From: Spartobacteria bacterium
GTDB taxonomy: Bacteria; Verrucomicrobiota; Verrucomicrobiia; Chthoniobacterales; UBA10450
Direction of reading: 5' to 3'
DNA: 64,000 bases
Assembly: GCA_003169695.1 (NCBI GenBank)
Contig: PNAS01000017.1
Coordinates: 62,001-126,000, forward strand
The notes below the pieces were generated by a model. It saw only the letters and a list, made by a program, of their open reading frames with translations, had not been told where the DNA came from and made no database searches. Both the position numbers and the translations under genes were made by a program. The first letter of the stretch is position 1, and every line of letters begins with the position of its first letter. Positions 61,440 through 64,000 of the stretch are shown here, piece after piece.

Positions 61440-64000
61440 TTGAGACAAGAACGAGCAAAAACTAACGCAGCAATTTGCATCGCCGGCGCACACCGTTCCG
61501 GGACCTCGATGCTGACCCGCTTGCTGCACAAGTGCGGCCTCGAGCTTGGGCCGGAATCGGAGTTGATGCCAGCCCAAGCTGACAACCCCGATGGCTTCTG
61601 GGAGAATCTTCGCTTTGTTGCAATCAACGACGAAGTGCTGAACGAATTGGGTGCCGCCTGGGATTTGCCGCAGCCAGTTTCGGCCGATTTCAAAGGTCCG
61701 AAGCTCGAGCCGATGCGGATGAAGGCTCGGTTGTTAATCAATGGATTCGATTCTAACAAAGTGTGGGGTTGGAAAGACCCGCGTAACAGTTTGACGCTTC
61801 CGTTCTGGCGCGGCCTGCTTCCGGCGCTCAAGACCATTATCATCGTGCGCCATCCACTGGAGGCGGCATATTCAATGCACAAGCGCAATGGCACCTCCTA
61901 CGCGCTCGGTTTGCAACTCTGGGAGATCTACAATCGACGGTTGATCGCGCACACCCCGCCGCAAGAACGGCTCGTTACCCATTACCAAGCGTTTTTTGAT
62001 CAACCGGAAGCTGAATTGCGGCGGATCGCTGCCTTCGCTCAGTTGCCCGAGGATGAGGTGCCCGGGGCTTCGGCCCTGGTTACGTTAAAGCGTCGCCATA
62101 CCAGCTTCACGCTTGAACAATTGATCGACGCCGGCGTTTCTGAACAGCTCCTCGCTCTTTATCGCTCGCTCATCAAGGAGACATCAGGAGCCGCTACTGC
62201 AACGACGTCCTCTCGCCCTGTTCCCGAAAAGCGGGACCAGCTGGCAGGCTCCGGCAGTCGTTTGAACGTAAGCGTTCCCGAAGGGGAAACTGTGCGGCGT
62301 GAGCTAGCTTGGCGCCGCGGTGCCGAGATCCACCAACGAGAGACGATCGACAAGCTTGAAACAAGGATCGGCGCCTTAAACCAAGAAGTTTCTGCCAGGG
62401 CGGTCGAGATGGCGCGACGCGATGGCCGGATTGAAGAGTTACAATCCGCTTACGCCCGGCTTGATCAAGTCGTACAGCGAGAGTCGGAGCAATGGCGCAG
62501 GGCAGCCAAGGAATTAGCGGATCAAAGGCGGAGCGCGGAGGAGCGTTCTAGCCGCGATACCCAGGAGATGGAGAAGCTTAGGGAGCGTTTTGTCCAGACA
62601 AACAGGCTCTTGCAAACCACCAGCATCCGACTTTCCGAATCCGAAGCGCTCGGCGTATCGTTGACCGAGCGCTTGCGGAAACAATTGCAGGAAACCAAGC
62701 GACTCGTGCGCCTTCTCGATGAGGTTGAGCAAGCGGCGGAACGCTTGCGGCACTCGCGACGCTGGCTGCTGGCCAATCCCTTCACTGGCCTCGCGGCAAA
62801 ACTCGCCGGAGGCACACCGCCGGGCTTCGGTCACCTAGACAAAAACGTTAAAAAGTTTCGGGCCTGGCGGCAATCTCATCCGGAACTCGCCGAGCTGGAT
62901 GAGGCCATCCAAGCTCTCAGACCGCGACAACTTCCAGCTGCAGGCCGGTCTGAGCCAGAGAAACCAAGACCGCCGCTCCCGACCAGACCGCTCGCGTTAC
63001 CCGTTCACGACAAAGTCGAGGTCTCCGTCGTTATTCCTGTTTACAACCAAGTTGACTTCACTCAATCCTGTCTGGCCTCGCTCCAGCAATACTCTGACGG
63101 CGTCCACTTTGAAGTCATCGTCGTCGATGATGGCTCGACCGACGCCACGAATCAGATCATCAACAACATACCTGGAGTGGCCTGTCTACGTAACCAGAGT
63201 AATCAAGGCTTCATCGCCTCCTGCAATCGCGGAGCTAAAGTCGCGCGCGGTAAGTACCTTCTTTTTCTAAACAACGACACGACAGTCACCGAAGGTTGGT
63301 TAGCTAGCTTGCTCGAAACTTTCGACTTGGAGCCGACGGCCGGATTGGTCGGGTCAAAGCTCGTCTATCCTGATGGGCGGTTGCAGGAAGCAGGGGGCAT
63401 CATCTGGCGCGACGGATCCGGCTGGAACAGAGGGAAATTTGAGGATCCGCGAAAGCCCGAATATGACTATCTGTGCGAGGTTGATTACTGCTCCGCCGCC
63501 AGCGTCATTATTCCCAAGGCACTCTTTGACGAGCTCGGCGGCTTTGACGAAAGATATGCACCGGCCTATTACGAGGACGCCGACCTGGCGTTCAAAGTGG
63601 TGCAGCATGGGCGAAAGGTCTTGTATCAACCATTAAGTGTCGTGATCCACTATGAGGGGATGACCGGCGGCACCGATACTTCGGCCGGAACCAAGAGATA
63701 TCAGGAACTTAATCGAGCTGCCTTCATCGCAGCGTGGGGCCAGGTGCTGGTGGAGAAACCGGTCAACGGCGATCTTCGCACTTATGAAGCGCTAAAGAAC
63801 GGACAGAAGCGTATTCTGGTCATTGACCACCACCTGCCGATGGCCGACCGGGATGCTGGGTCGGTGCGAATGTTTCACATCCTAAATATCCTTCACAGTC
63901 TGGGTCATAGAGTGACCTTTCTCCCGGATAACCTCGCTGACATACCACCCTATGGCGATGAGCTACGAAAGCGGGGGATCGAGGTCTTTCACCACGTCTA
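61440..64000 (+). CDS. Sulfotransferase-like / coiled coil / GT2 / GT4 multidomain protein (cut by window edge)
   Basis: At least 853 residues, one uninterrupted frame from TTG 61440 to the right edge. The start must lie before the P-loop, and no ATG does. Residues 12-25 (ICIAGAHRSGTSML) are the PAPS 5'-phosphosulfate loop of sulfotransferases, WGWKDPRNS lies near 111 and IIIVRHPLEAAYSMHKR near 136 (3'-phosphate region). Residues about 283-440 are charged heptads, probably a coiled coil. Residues about 525-750 are a GT2 glycosyltransferase: VSVVIPVYNQVDF, VVDDGSTDATN, LFLNNDTTV, YYEDADLAFKVVQHG. At about 790 a GT4-like N-terminus begins (RILVIDHHLPMADRDAGSVR). It may build and sulfate a surface glycan. 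Sulfotransferase activity itself is inferred. Confidence 0.8.
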   Translation, partial: MRQERAKTNAAICIAGAHRSGTSMLTRLLHKCGLELGPESELMPAQADNPDGFWENLRFVAINDEVLNELGAAWDLPQPVSADFKGPKLEPMRMKARLLINGFDSNKVWGWKDPRNSLTLPFWRGLLPALKTIIIVRHPLEAAYSMHKRNGTSYALGLQLWEIYNRRLIAHTPPQERLVTHYQAFFDQPEAELRRIAAFAQLPEDEVPGASALVTLKRRHTSFTLEQLIDAGVSEQLLALYRSLIKETSGAATATTSSRPVPEKRDQLAGSGSRLNVSVPEGETVRRELAWRRGAEIHQRETIDKLETRIGALNQEVSARAVEMARRDGRIEELQSAYARLDQVVQRESEQWRRAAKELADQRRSAEERSSRDTQEMEKLRERFVQTNRLLQTTSIRLSESEALGVSLTERLRKQLQETKRLVRLLDEVEQAAERLRHSRRWLLANPFTGLAAKLAGGTPPGFGHLDKNVKKFRAWRQSHPELAELDEAIQALRPRQLPAAGRSEPEKPRPPLPTRPLALPVHDKVEVSVVIPVYNQVDFTQSCLASLQQYSDGVHFEVIVVDDGSTDATNQIINNIPGVACLRNQSNQGFIASCNRGAKVARGKYLLFLNNDTTVTEGWLASLLETFDLEPTAGLVGSKLVYPDGRLQEAGGIIWRDGSGWNRGKFEDPRKPEYDYLCEVDYCSAASVIIPKALFDELGGFDERYAPAYYEDADLAFKVVQHGRKVLYQPLSVVIHYEGMTGGTDTSAGTKRYQELNRAAFIAAWGQVLVEKPVNGDLRTYEALKNGQKRILVIDHHLPMADRDAGSVRMFHILNILHSLGHRVTFLPDNLADIPPYGDELRKRGIEVFHHV

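Overview
The window is about 64 kb of bacterial chromosome of moderately high GC, densely coded on both strands, with no rRNA or tRNA genes, no CRISPR array and no recognisable transposase or phage genes. Protein flavour (fused SecDF, fused SUMT/uroporphyrinogen-III synthase, sulfatase-modifying-factor-like domains, GT-C/TPR proteins, many short palindromic repeats) suggests a Verrucomicrobiota-like organism, perhaps near Chthoniobacterales. This is an inference from protein style, not a phylogenetic result.

Layout. 1-2.1 kb: str operon on the minus strand (rpsL-rpsG-fusA, fusA running off the left edge). 2.4-3.7 kb: GbsR/MarR-type regulator plus a DUF2071 protein. 3.7-5.6 kb: ABC-F ATPase. 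5.6-16.5 kb: tgt, then a polysaccharide O-acetylation cassette (two SGNH hydrolases, two AlgJ/AlgX-like proteins, one MBOAT acyltransferase), then yajC-secDF. In many bacteria tgt, yajC and secD/F are adjacent, so the cassette looks inserted. 16.6-25.4 kb: rpsU, then a long minus-strand run of closely packed genes: cytochrome-c-assembly/HemX-like protein, hemA, hemC, SUMT-HemD fusion, grpE-like, lidless Hsp70, and a protein joining a J-like region to an FGE-like domain. 25.4-29.9 kb: apt, a DUF6572-like gene, a secreted unknown, queF-queC plus a small membrane protein, and an NlpC/P60 hydrolase. 30.1-36.7 kb: M20 peptidase, APC permease, SMC. 36.9-42.2 kb: pyruvate-dehydrogenase-type E1 alpha/E1 beta/E2, then an Fe-S maturation group (CxxC plus rhodanese-like protein, NifU/IscU-like scaffold, SufT-like). 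42.3-49.1 kb: rplI-dnaB, transketolase, a degenerate GTPase/DUF697 protein, and a KsgA-NUDIX fusion. 49.1-59.2 kb: AP2-like small protein, L,D-transpeptidase-like protein, GT-C/TPR protein, RecQ, SecA, RidA, PyrE. 59.2-64 kb: start of a surface-glycan locus (nucleotide-sugar epimerase, GT2, a pyrE 3' remnant, and a giant sulfotransferase-coiled coil-GT2-GT4 protein cut by the right edge).

The intergenic DNA is rich in short inverted-repeat elements without coding capacity. Family A (about 165-174 bp, near-palindromic ends up to 38 bp) has three copies plus solo ends. Family B (about 88 bp) has two copies and a half copy. Several single elements of similar design also occur. Some touch genes: one supplies the last residues of the NifU-like protein, and two solo ends exactly frame the DUF6572-like gene. 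A 7-bp tandem repeat lies inside tgt.

The strongest candidates for something new are the Hsp70/GrpE/J-FGE-like module tied to the haem operon, the sulfotransferase-glycosyltransferase fusion, and the repeat families with their effects on neighbouring genes.
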